Shown here: one piece after another, positions 55,200 through 64,000 of the stretch
Numbering within the stretch: the stretch's first letter is position 1
Layout of the letters: each line of letters opens with the position of its first letter
Assembly (NCBI GenBank): GCA_037042915.1
Contig: CM073202.1
Location: 1,922,001-1,986,000 of the forward strand
Source of the DNA: Auricularia sp. M13
Lineage: Eukaryota > Basidiomycota > Agaricomycetes > Auriculariales > Auriculariaceae
Direction of reading: 5' to 3'
DNA length: 64,000 nucleotides
Notes under the pieces: generated by a model
The model's input: the letters and a program-made list of their open reading frames with translations, nothing else
Told to the model about the DNA's origin: nothing
Databases searched by the model: none
Position numbers and translations under genes: made by a program

Positions 55200-57447
55200 G
55201 AAGGCTTCTTGGACTCTTACCACCACCTGGTCAGAGTCAGTCTACCTCTGACACACTCTGTCCTCTACATCTCGTCCTACTGGCCCTCCTAGGGGCCCAG
55301 GGGGTCCCCCTGGCCCTCCAAAGAGTGGCTCCAGCCTGCTCATGGCTCCCCAGTGGGGCTTGCCCTTGGGTGCTCCAGCCCAACCTGCCCTGGCCACTGC
55401 AGCCCCCACCACTGCCCCTGGCCCCACCTCTGGCCTTGGCCCTCCCTCTAGGACCACTCCCCCCTCCCTTGCCCCCCTTAAGCGGCCTGTAGATGCCCTG
55501 GCTAGTCCTGGGCAACTTGCAGGTTCTGCTGGGTCTGCACCACCTCCTGGGCGCATTTCTGGGCCTAAAAAGTCCAGGAAAAGCGGTCCTATTCCCTCCA
55601 CCACCTCCCAGCACCTCCCACCCGAAAGGGCTAGCTCCCAGGGTGCCTGGTTGAGCCCTGGTGAGGTGCTGCCCCAGGAGGCCGCGCGTTCACTAATTTC
55701 AAACTCCGATCCGGATACTTCCGGATCCCCTCCTCCTGCCCCTGCACCACCACAGGCTCATTTCTCCTCCTCTGGCCTCGATACTTTGGCTCTGGGTGCC
55801 CCTAGGGGTGCCCTGGAGACTGAGCCAGTTGCTCCTGATCAGGACATGGACTCAGACTCCGAGGAGGACTATGATGGAGTTGACCTTGCTGCCTTTGCTG
55901 CTGATTGGGCCTCTGGACCCCTGACTCCTCGCGACCTCAGGAACTCTGTCAAGCTGGTCAGTAACCTTCTGGGCATGCTAAAGGTGCTCCTCGATTACAG
56001 GGAGCGTGTTCCACAGGCTGCTTCCATCATCAAGGACTTCTGCCACTCTGTTGTGCTGTCCTCCACCACTAGACTGCTTCTTGCTCAGCAGGAGGAGCTT
56101 GGGAAGCTCTCTGCTATGGTAGCCTCGCTTAAGGGCGCCCCTGGAGGTGTGCCTGCTGCTGCAACTTCGTCTGCACCACCTGCTCCTGCTCGTCCTGCCA
56201 TGGACTCCTACGCTGCTCGCGCTGCCAAGTCAGCTCCACCGCCACCTGCTGCGCCCCGTGTGCCAGCCCCAGCTACTCCTCTGGCCTGCCACGATGCTCG
56301 CCGCCTGATCCTCATGGTCAAGCCCAGTGCCGCTGTTCGGCTCGCTGTCAAGAAAGCTGCTGCCGCCCGCTCTGCCATCAACACCGCACTCGCCGGCGTC
56401 TCCCCTCGCGCTGCACCTCATCCCAGGCTTGGGGTGAGTGGTGTTGGCCTGACTCGCTCAGGCAATGTTGTTGTCTTTGCGCTGCCAGGTCTCACTGCTG
56501 CCGACTTAGAGCCCCACAGCGCTCTCATCGCCTCTGCCTTCCTGCCCCAGGAGGCCGCCTTTTCTGGTGCTGCTCGTGACAGCCTTTGGTTCAAGGCCGT
56601 CGTCTCTGATGTTGTGCCTCCTGACCTTGGCCAGCCCCTGCCGACGTCGCAGGAGTTGCAGGCCGAGGTGGAGGAGTTTACTGCCCACCAGTTTGCCTGG
56701 GCCGCCCCTCCCATGTGGTTGGGCCCGCCTACTCGCATCATCCAGCAGGGCTCTGGCTCTGTGCTACTTTCCTTCACTCGTGAAGACGACTTGCAGTACG
56801 TCCTTCGCCATGGTGTCTTCCTCTTTGGCCACGCTATGCATGCTCGTCGCTTCCACGACTCTGGTCGTCCTCGCCCCTGCTCCAACTGCTGCAGTCTGGA
56901 GCACACTGCTCGTGCCTGCACCCAGGCCCCTCGCTGTGGTCTGTGTTCTCAGAGTCACTTGACTTCTGAGCACAGCTGCAGTGAGTGCGACTTCTTTGCT
57001 GACGTCCATGATGGTCTTGCACACTGTGCACACACTGTCTTGTGCTGCCCCCACTGTGCTGGGTCCCACGCGATGTGCGACTCAGCTTGCCGCGTCTGGA
57101 CTCGCCGTGCTGGTGGTCCCAGGAGAACTAGGAGGACATCTGGTGGTGGCCAGGTGGCCACTGCCATGGATGTGACTTGATTTGCTTTTCCCCCTGAGTG
57201 CGTGTTTTGTTTTATGGTCTCTATGCCCATATACCCCCCCTCCCTATGCTTTCTGTGAACCTGCTTGTCGACCCCCTGACTTCACACCTGTGTGCACTTG
57301 ATCCCTCTTCAACCCTGTTTCGACCTCCCCCCTGCTCGCCCCCTGTTCACCATTTGGATGTGTACTCTGTGCACTCCACAGCGTCTTGGCTCTGTATTTG
57401 TAGCCTGCTTACGCTGTCTAAAAATGAAGAATCTCTCTCTCTCTCTC
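55200..57447 (+). mobile_element. Half-LINE (LINE-B) copy B3, full length
   Basis: 2,248 bp in A4 ORF1 with target repeat TACTTGTCCTGCCCA (55185-55199 and 57448-57462). It begins GAAGGCTTCTTGGACTC, has one intact ORF, a 3' region ending in the LINE-A-type hairpin, then AAGAATCTCTCTC tail. It has no reverse transcriptase. Confidence 0.92.
55342..57180 (+). CDS. LINE-B ORF1 protein (612 residues), intact
   Basis: Start ATG at 55342 (MAPQWGLPLGAPAQP). Pro/Ser/Ala-rich first 130 residues, then an acidic patch (DSDSEEDYDG), a helical region (LRNSVKLVSNLLGMLKVLL), an Ala/Pro linker, an RRM-like part (RLILMVKPSAAVRLAVK ... SGNVVVFALPGLTAADL ... GSVLLSFTREDDLQYVL) and Cys/His clusters at about 512-590 (CSNCCSLEHTARAC, CGLCSQSHLTSEHSC, CPHCAGSHAMCDSAC). 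Domain order and several motifs match LINE-A ORF1, but the N-terminus is unrelated and shorter. Probably an RNA-binding protein that helps its own RNA use LINE-A ORF2. Confidence 0.9.
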   Translation: MAPQWGLPLGAPAQPALATAAPTTAPGPTSGLGPPSRTTPPSLAPLKRPVDALASPGQLAGSAGSAPPPGRISGPKKSRKSGPIPSTTSQHLPPERASSQGAWLSPGEVLPQEAARSLISNSDPDTSGSPPPAPAPPQAHFSSSGLDTLALGAPRGALETEPVAPDQDMDSDSEEDYDGVDLAAFAADWASGPLTPRDLRNSVKLVSNLLGMLKVLLDYRERVPQAASIIKDFCHSVVLSSTTRLLLAQQEELGKLSAMVASLKGAPGGVPAAATSSAPPAPARPAMDSYAARAAKSAPPPPAAPRVPAPATPLACHDARRLILMVKPSAAVRLAVKKAAAARSAINTALAGVSPRAAPHPRLGVSGVGLTRSGNVVVFALPGLTAADLEPHSALIASAFLPQEAAFSGAARDSLWFKAVVSDVVPPDLGQPLPTSQELQAEVEEFTAHQFAWAAPPMWLGPPTRIIQQGSGSVLLSFTREDDLQYVLRHGVFLFGHAMHARRFHDSGRPRPCSNCCSLEHTARACTQAPRCGLCSQSHLTSEHSCSECDFFADVHDGLAHCAHTVLCCPHCAGSHAMCDSACRVWTRRAGGPRRTRRTSGGGQVATAMDVT

Positions 57448-58787
57448 TACTTGTCCTGCCCACAGCCCACACTCCTTGACACCCTTGTCTCGGATATGGC
57501 CGAGGTCAAGCGCAACATTGCCTTCCTCACTGCCCAACAGGCCTCTGCGCCTTCAAGTGCCCAACAGCAGCAGCCTGCAGCAGCAGCTGCTCCTGCAAAG
57601 GCAAGTGCCCCTGGCCGCTCCTATGCATCGCGTGCTGCTCAGCCAGCTGCCAAAGGCACTGTGGTGCCTGCCCGTCCCAGTGCAGTGCCAAAGCCACCTC
57701 CTACCAATGGTCGTGCGCGCCACCACCCAGGTCGTCTCATCCTGAGCGTCCGTGCCACCCCTGAGCTCACTGCTCATGTGCGCAACAATGCGAGCCGCTT
57801 GCGCGCTGCAGTGAACACTGCGCTTGCTCCTCACAAGAGCAAGTTGCCTGCCAAGCTCCCACTTCGTGTCACAAGTGTGGAGACCACCGCCTCTGGCAAC
57901 ATTGTGGTGGTTGCGGCAGATGGACTGACTTCAGCAGATCTGGCTGAACATGGAGATGCAATTGCGTCTGCCATTGTGCCAGACTCTGGCTCATTCATCA
58001 AGGCGTCTCGCGATGAGCCTTGGCACCAAGTGCTAGTCAATGGTGTCTCGACTCGAGTTCATGACATTGAGGGACTGCCTACTGGGCAAGACCTCCTCTC
58101 AGACATTGTTGAGTTCAACACTCACAAGTTTGACTGGGCCACCATGCCACGCTGGCTGGGAAGTGCAGCAGACCTTGCTGGCAAGAGCTCAGGCTCTGTC
58201 ATTTTGGCATTCCTGAGTGAGGCAGATGCTCGCTATGCAGTTGAGCATGCAGTTAGTGTCTTTGGACACCTCTGCTCAGTTCGCTACTTTGAGGACATGC
58301 CTCGTCTGCGCACCTGTGACAGGTGTTGCAGCCTTGACCACACTGCTTGCATTTGCGACAAGCCCATGCGCTGTGGAGTCTGCAGTGCCAGCACCCACAC
58401 CACTGCCAACCACACTTGCGAGCAGATGGAGTGCGAGTTCTACAGCTCTGCACATGCACCTGGAACTCACTGCGAGCACACTCAGCTGAAGTGCCCTCAC
58501 TGTGGTGGGGCACATGTTGTGCGCGACTCCCAGTGCAAGATCTGGCAGCGGCGTCGCATGGCGCTGCGCAAGCCCAGACATGATGCACCCAAGGCTGCAA
58601 CGGCGCCCAAGCTGCGCCGCACCAAGAGCAGAGTTGCACTTGGCCCCAAGGCCAATGTGTCTGGCAGCAATGCGGTCCCTCTGGGAACCAACTCTCGCTC
58701 AGAGGCAGACGCTGCAGCCAAGGCTGCAGCAACTGCAAGCAGCACTCGTGACAAGCCCAACACACCTGCGCCTGACATTGAGTCTGC

Positions 58788-61700
58788 ATGAGAGACACCA
58801 CTCGCCCCATTCGTGTCTCCATGACCGATGTGCGACGTCTCAATGACTCGCAGTCTGCACTCTTCACTCCTGGCTCCCATTATGGGACCCCTCTTGCATC
58901 TGATATTTATCTGGTCACTGAACCGTGGTGGCGAGTTGGTGATGAACCAGACGAGCCACACTACTCTGTCAAGGAACCAGAAGGCATGTATCCCATCCTG
59001 CCAGTTCAAGTAGTGCCTGCTCTTGAGAGGCCACGTGTCTTTGCCTATGCGTCTGCGATGCGGCGTGACTTTGAAGTATTTAACCGCTATGACCTCGCCC
59101 AAGATCTTGACTTTCTCATTCTTGAGATTCGTCAAGGGAGGTGTCCAGTGGTCTTACTTGTCCTCATGTACAATGAGGACGCTCCTGAGGGGGCTGAGCG
59201 ACTTGGCCGCACTTTTGCGCGCTTCAAGCTCATTGACCTTCCAGACATGCCAATTGCCATTGCCATGGATGCGAATGAACACCACCATGTGTGGGACTTG
59301 TTTGCGGCCAACTCCTCTCGAGGGGGTGAGCAGATGCTGGAGTGGATGGAGGAGCATGGGTTCTCTGTGCTCAACAGTCCTGATGTGGCCACTTGGCGCA
59401 AGGACAACCACTCTCAGTCCTCTGTTCTGGACTTGGTGTGGCAGAATGACCAAATGGCTGCGCTTGGTCTGCTGCAAGACTTTGCGGTGTCAGATGACGT
59501 CCATGACTTCTCTGACCATCACACTGTCTCCTGGGTCTTTGACCTGGGTGCTGAGGATGTGGACCTTGGTTCTGGAGCCAGCTACAACTTCAAGCATGCA
59601 GATGAGGCCGAGTTCAAGGCAGAGTTTCGCTCTCGCCTGGATCGCCATGCAGCAGTGTTTGCAGAGCTGCAAAGTGCTCCCAAGCACACTCGCAACACTG
59701 AGCTCCTAGAGCGCACTGCAGCAGCACTCCATGAAGCTCTCAATGGTGCCACTCAGGCCAAGGTGCCCAAGAGGAGACCCTCTAAGCACTCTCAGCCCTG
59801 GTGGACTCCTGCACTCACCCAGAGCTTGCAGAAGATGCGAGAGGCTGAGAGAGCTGCACAGGACTTTGCAAGGCGCATGCACCGCTCCAATGCAGTCCTG
59901 ACTGCAACTGCAGCCAGGGAGCGCAACTACCATTGTCGCCAGGTAAAGCGCACCAAGCGTGACTACTGGAACAAGGTAGTGGAAGATGCCACTGTGGATG
60001 ACATCTGGGACATGGGCAAGTGGTCCCAGGGACGTCGGGGGTACCGTTCTCCTGATATTCATCACCCAGATGGCACCTTTGCGCGCACTCATGCTGAAAA
60101 GTGTGATGCACTGCGCGAGACCTTGTACCAGCGCCCTCCTCACATAGAGGGCCTGGACGAGCCAGACCTGACCACACCACACCCAGAAGACATTCCCTAC
60201 AGGGAGGTCACTCTGGAGGAGGTGAGAGAAGGCATCTTTGGACCTAACCCCCAGAGAGCGCCTGGTGATGAGGGAGTTCCTTACACTGGGTTGCGCTGGG
60301 CTTGGGATGTGGCACAGGAGGAGATCTATCTTCTCATTGCACGCTGTGCTCTTTGGGGCTATCACCCTCGTCGCTGGAGACGAGCCATTGCATATGTGCT
60401 CAAGACAGCTGGCAAGAGTGATTGGTCTAATCCCAGGTCTTACAGGCTGATTACCTTGCTTGTCTGCTTGGGAAAAGTCTTGGAGCGCATTCAGGCAAAG
60501 CGCTTGACCTACATGGCATCTGCCATGGGTCTCGTGCACCCCAACCAGTTTGGGGCCATGCCTGCGTCCTCCACTGTGGATGCTGCTCTGTGCTACACTC
60601 ATGATGTGCAGACTGCTCGTGACAAGGGTTTGGTGACTAGTTCCCTGACCTTTGACATCAAGGGCTACTTTGACTTTGTCAACCACCAGCGTCTCCTGCT
60701 GGTCTTGCGAGAGAAGCGTGTGCCTCTGCCCATTGTGCAGTGGGTTGCATCCTTTTTGCAGGACAGAGAGGCATCCATCTGCCTGGATGGTAGAGTCAGC
60801 AGCTGCAAGCCAGTTGAGAATGGAGTGCCTCAGGGCTCTCCAGTCTCTGGCATACTCTCTGCATTCTACTCCACTGGGCTCATTGAGTTCATGCAGCAGA
60901 GGCGAGCTGCCCGGGAGGCAGAGATGCGCCAGCTCAATCCCACATTTGTGGCACCCACGCTCTTCCTCTATGTGGATGATGGGAGATGCACAGTGCACTC
61001 TGACAGCCTCGAGCTGAACACTGCTGAGCTGCGCTTCTGCTTCTGCATTATTCGGGAGTGGTTCAACCTGGCAGGTCTTCAGCCTGACCTAGACAAGTGT
61101 GAGCTTATGCACCACACCTGGCGTCGCAAGGATGGCTCCTTTGCTGACATTGCTGCCAATGATGACTTGGCCATGGCCTACACTGATGCTCAGGGCCAGG
61201 TTGCTCGCCTGCACCCTCTCCCAGTTGTACGCTGGCTGGGGATCTTCTTTGACCCCAAGTTGACCTATCGCGCCCATGTGGACAAGGCCTGCGCCAAGGC
61301 GCGCAAGGCAGCCATGGGATTGCGCATGCTGGCCAACACTGTGTGTGGTCTCCACCAGGGACACATGCGCAGGCTGTACATCTCCTGCATTCTCCCCATT
61401 CTCCTCTATGCTTCACCAGTGTGGTGGGAGAGAGAGAGAGAGAGAGAGAGAGAAATTCTTGAATTTTAGACAGCGTAAGCAGGCTACAAATACAGAGCCA
61501 AGACGCTGTGGTCTGTACAAAGTACATTCCAATGGGTCAACATGGGGCAGGCAAGGGGGGTCGTAACAGGGGTGTAGAGGGATCTAGTGCAAACTGGTGT
61601 GGATTCTGGGTGTAACAAAGACCAGTGTGGTGGATGCAAAGGGCATGGCAAGCTGAGAAGCTCATGCGTGTGCAGAACTTGTGTCTGCGCATGATCTGTG

Positions 61701-63022
61701 CTGTCTTCAAGACTTTGCCCATTTATGCTCTGGCGTTGGAGGCAGCCATTCCACCTATTCATTTGGTGCTAGACAAGGCCGATGACCTTGCTGCTGCTCG
61801 CCTACACAAGTTGGGGCCTTGCAGTCCTGTCTTGCAGCGCCTGCAGCCTGCCTGGCACCAGTCTCCAATGGAGAAGCCACCAGTGGTGCACAAGCGTGGT
61901 CAAACTCGCTCCTCTCTTCGCTACCTTGCCAAGCTCACCTCACCTGGCAATGAGCGCATTGAGCCCTTCCACATTGCCCCATGGGCCATTTCTCTGCTTG
62001 CAGCTTTTCCAGGTCGCATCCACCTCAGGCCTGTGCCAAAGGGTGTGAGCAAAGCTGATGCTGCAGAGTCCCATGTCAGACTTGTGCAGATGCTGGAACT
62101 CAGCTCTGCAAACCTGCTGATCTACACTGATGGTTCCCTTCTAGAAACTCCAACTGGTCGCAGGACTGGTGCAGCTTTTGTGACCTACCTGGAGGGTCAG
62201 GAGCAGTCTTGTGCTCACATCCCTATGGGGTCCCAGGCTGAGGTCTATGATGCTGAGATGCATGCCCTCTCTGCTGCCATGGACCATGTTGCCCATTACA
62301 TGGACTTGCCCATGGGCTCGGCCTCCCACCTTCACTTCTTTGCCGACAACTCTTCAGCCGTTGAGGCCATTGTTAAGGAGCGTCCTGCTTCTGCCCAGCA
62401 GTTTTCTATTTCTTTCTGCGAGCATGCTCGTGACTTCCTTGCTGCTGATGCGTCTCATGAGGTGACCATCTCTTGGGTCCCCTGTCATATTGGCATAAGG
62501 GGCAATGAGCGTGCAGATGAGTTAGCCAAGGAGGCAGCTCGCATGCAAGGTCCCTCTTGGGCCACCGTGTCCCACCTCAAACGACGTGCCAAGGAGCGTG
62601 TCATGGAGACTTGGATAGAGGAGTGGGCAGAGTCACCTCCTCGGGGTTTGTATGCCAGGGCAGCCTATGGGCCACCCAAGAGGCGCCCTCCACCTCACTT
62701 TGGTGAGCTGCCTCGCCGTCTTTATGGACTGGTCATGCAGTGCCGCCTTGGACATGCGTTCATGGGCGAGTACTATCAGCGCCATGTTCCCACTGAAGAT
62801 GTGACTTGCCCTTGTGGACACCACTGGCAGACACGCGATCACATCCTTAGAGATTGCGAGCGCCATGACGAGCACTATCACCACTTTGCCTCCTTCAAGC
62901 CTGACATGCTTGGGACGCATGCGCTACTCAGTACGCGCAAGGGCATCTCTGCCTTGTCCAAATTCATTCACTCGTCGGGTGCGTTCACCAAAACTGGTGA
63001 GCCACCGCCGCAGGACCCTTAG
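58788..63022 (+). CDS. LINE-A4 ORF2 (EN-RT-RNase H), split by a small LINE fragment
   Basis: Blocks 58788-61427 and 61634-63022 sum to 4,029 bp, identical in length to the intact ORF2 at 30130, so the only break is the 193-bp insertion. The break is within ILLYASPVWW, downstream of the YVDD motif. All RT and RNase H motifs are present. The stop TAG is followed directly by GGTTGGGAGG, without the 15-bp ACCATTCATACAATG stretch of copies A2 and A3. Confidence 0.92.
61428..61620 (-). mobile_element. 193-bp 5'-truncated LINE-A 3' end in A4 ORF2
   Basis: Minus-strand insert that starts with (GA)n and ends inside the 3' UTR. The target repeat is ACCAGTGTGGTGG (61415-61427 and 61621-61633). It carries only the last part of the 3' UTR, the hairpin and the tail. 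Confidence 0.92.
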
Positions 63023-63733
63023 GGTTGGGAGGACCATGAGCTGCGCCGTGGCTCCACATGGCTTTGACCATGTTGCGGTGCGCCTTTGTCTGTAGGCTAC
63101 AGCCCCACCCATCCAGACTCTGCCCTCTACCCTCTATCAGTCTCTAAGATACTTTTCTTGAGTGTCTCAAGAGATACACCCATAGTGACCCTAAAGGGCC
63201 ACATGCAGCTGCTTACTTGCTAACATCTGCTTGCTTATTGGCGAGCTGGTCACTTCATGTGCTGATGAGGGACATGAAGTTATGGTATGTTTGTATATTT
63301 TTATTTATTCTATGCCCCTATGCCCCTATACCCCTATGGAACCGCGCTCACAACTTTGTTACACCCAGAATCCACACCAGTTTGCACTAGATCCCTCTAC
63401 ACCCCTGTTACGACCCCCCTTGCCTGCCCCATGTTGACCCATTGGAATGTACTTTGTACAGACCACAGCGTCTTGGCTCTGTATTTGTAGCCTGCTTACG
63501 CTGTCTAAAATTCAAGAATTTCTCTCTCTCTCTCTCTCCTCAGCGTGTACACAGAATGGTGTGAAAAGTATCGCAACATCAACTCCAGCGCGGGTGAATG
63601 TGGGAACTCCAGTCTGCTCAAGATCTGCAAGTTGCTCAGTTACATGGGCCAACGGCACGGCATCGTTCTCGTGTACACGTTCCTTGCCATTTGGAACCGC
63701 ATGCGGCAGAAATCGCGAGAGGCAGCTGTTTAA

Positions 63734-63909
63734 TCACGTGGCTTGAGACCCTGTCGATCAGGCGATCATAGATAATCCTGTATAATCCCAAGTGCCTGAA
63801 CTTCCGTCTGCATTACTGGTGAGTCATTTTATTATGTCTGTGTGCTCAATATATAACAAAACCGTACAGTTGCAGTAAACGTTTTAATAGACTGTGCTTT
63901 ACAGACGAA
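63734..63909. other. Short intergenic region, possible leader intron
   Basis: Follows the KDZ C-terminus. A GTGAGT (63820) and a TTTACAG (ending at about 63903) could bound an intron in the leader of the gene that starts at 63910. Confidence 0.35.
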
Positions 63910-64000
63910 ATGAGCCCGCAGTATCCGCAACGGTCTCCCTCCGCCCACTCACCCTCCGTTCGCCCTCCCTCAACGTCGAGTCCGTTCTCGGGCTCGACGT
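63910..64000 (+). CDS. Start of an unknown Ser/Pro-rich protein, cut by the window edge
   Basis: ATG at 63910 opens a frame, MSPQYPQRSPSAHSP and onward, that stays open to the end of the window. A splice-acceptor-like TTTACAG lies just upstream. Only about 30 low-complexity residues are visible, so neither family nor function can be given. Confidence 0.35.
   Translation, partial: MSPQYPQRSPSAHSPSVRPPSTSSPFSGST

Larger units (their letters stand above)
53623..58791 (+). pseudogene. LINE-A4 ORF1, frameshifted and split by B3
   Basis: Blocks 53623-55199 and 57463-58791. It lacks about five bases near 54392 relative to A2 (SALHTGDEPAAL region), which shifts the frame, and LINE-B3 is inserted at 55200. 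The distal part with the Cys/His knuckles is open and ends in the ATGA overlap at 58788. Confidence 0.88.
53527..63535 (+). mobile_element. LINE-A copy A4, full length, carrying half-LINE B3 and a small LINE fragment
   Basis: 5' end AGCTTCTTGAACTCC at 53527; 3' UTR from 63023, with hairpin and (TC)n tail to about 63535. It interrupts the KDZ gene. No target repeat joins its two ends (left flank GTCGGCAAAA, right flank CAGCGTGTACAC), and part of the KDZ gene is missing here, so a deletion came with or after insertion. LINE-B3 sits in ORF1 and a 193-bp minus-strand LINE fragment sits in ORF2. Confidence 0.88.
41000..63733 (+). pseudogene. KDZ-type transposase gene with SWIM-like fingers, split by LINEs
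   Basis: Three host blocks belong to one gene. Block 1 (41000-42008) starts MARDIFVEPTY, has a basic nuclear-signal-like RPVKRRR, intron 41499-41547, and two C-x-C...C-x-H clusters (CTCPDYLC...YCLH and HWTCGKH...NCVH). Block 2 (52342-53526) continues in frame across the LINE-A2 target repeat (FALVDP to IPDYFCLGEDP). It carries FGIFNFNNSRLYTHELLDKY, a CDGVT motif (first catalytic Asp, about 52811), then LRPPMTIDAH after a one-base frame break near 52830, a basic DKAMRKKLPG region and intron 53262-53311. Block 3 (63537-63733) is the C-terminus with NINSSAGECGNSSL (candidate catalytic Glu) and IWNRMRQ. The segment that should hold the second Asp is absent. This layout fits KDZ proteins of Agaricomycetes. 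The gene is dead. Confidence 0.72.

Overview
This window looks like a transposon-dense stretch of a basidiomycete (probably Agaricomycete) genome. The evidence is the very short introns (44-64 nt, GT-AG plus one GC-AG, with CTNA-like branch sites), a TET/JBP-type dioxygenase, a KDZ-type (Kyakuja-Dileera-Zisupton) transposase, a fungal PIF/Harbinger element, Tad/I-like LINEs with RNase H, and Copia and Gypsy remains. No prokaryotic feature and no intact tRNA or rRNA was seen.

Layout. 1-1340: Gypsy remnant (minus), followed by a 328-bp-arm inverted repeat (1343-2061). 2363-6152: multi-exon gene of unknown function (minus). 7752-9550: TET/JBP-like gene whose 3' end is duplicated in inverted orientation (9379-9902). 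10039-10974: unknown gene (minus). 11233-14475: unknown coiled-coil gene split by a 1.66-kb element, here called E1. 14476-15427: noncoding tandem repeats. 15428-28146: Copia element with its LTRs and a 5-bp target repeat; a half-LINE (B1), a solo LTR and a LINE (A1) are nested in it. 28254-34694: LINE A3 with an intact ORF2. 35043-40969: PIF/Harbinger transposon with a Myb-like gene and a DDE transposase gene; the latter is split by E2, a relative of E1. 41000-63733: KDZ transposase gene split into three blocks by LINE insertions (A2, carrying half-LINE B2, and A4, carrying half-LINE B3 and a small LINE fragment).

Two LINE types share the same 3' hairpin and (TC)n tail. LINE-A has ORF1 plus an EN-RT-RNase H ORF2, joined by an ATGA overlap. 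LINE-B has only a homologous ORF1 and is presumably moved by LINE-A proteins. Three LINE-A ORF2 genes are intact or interrupted only by a later insertion, so the family is young. E1 and E2 are the strangest objects here. They are non-autonomous elements with asymmetric ends, the same 6-bp target (GGGGTC), the same orientation relative to the host gene, and terminal arrays of a GTGCGCA-type motif phased at 21 bp.

With the younger insertions mentally removed, the TET/JBP gene, two or three unknown genes, blocks of an ACGCGTCAGT motif and the KDZ transposase form one older locus. This may be the ruin of a KDZ transposon with TET/JBP cargo. Exon boundaries are inferred from splice signals and frame only.
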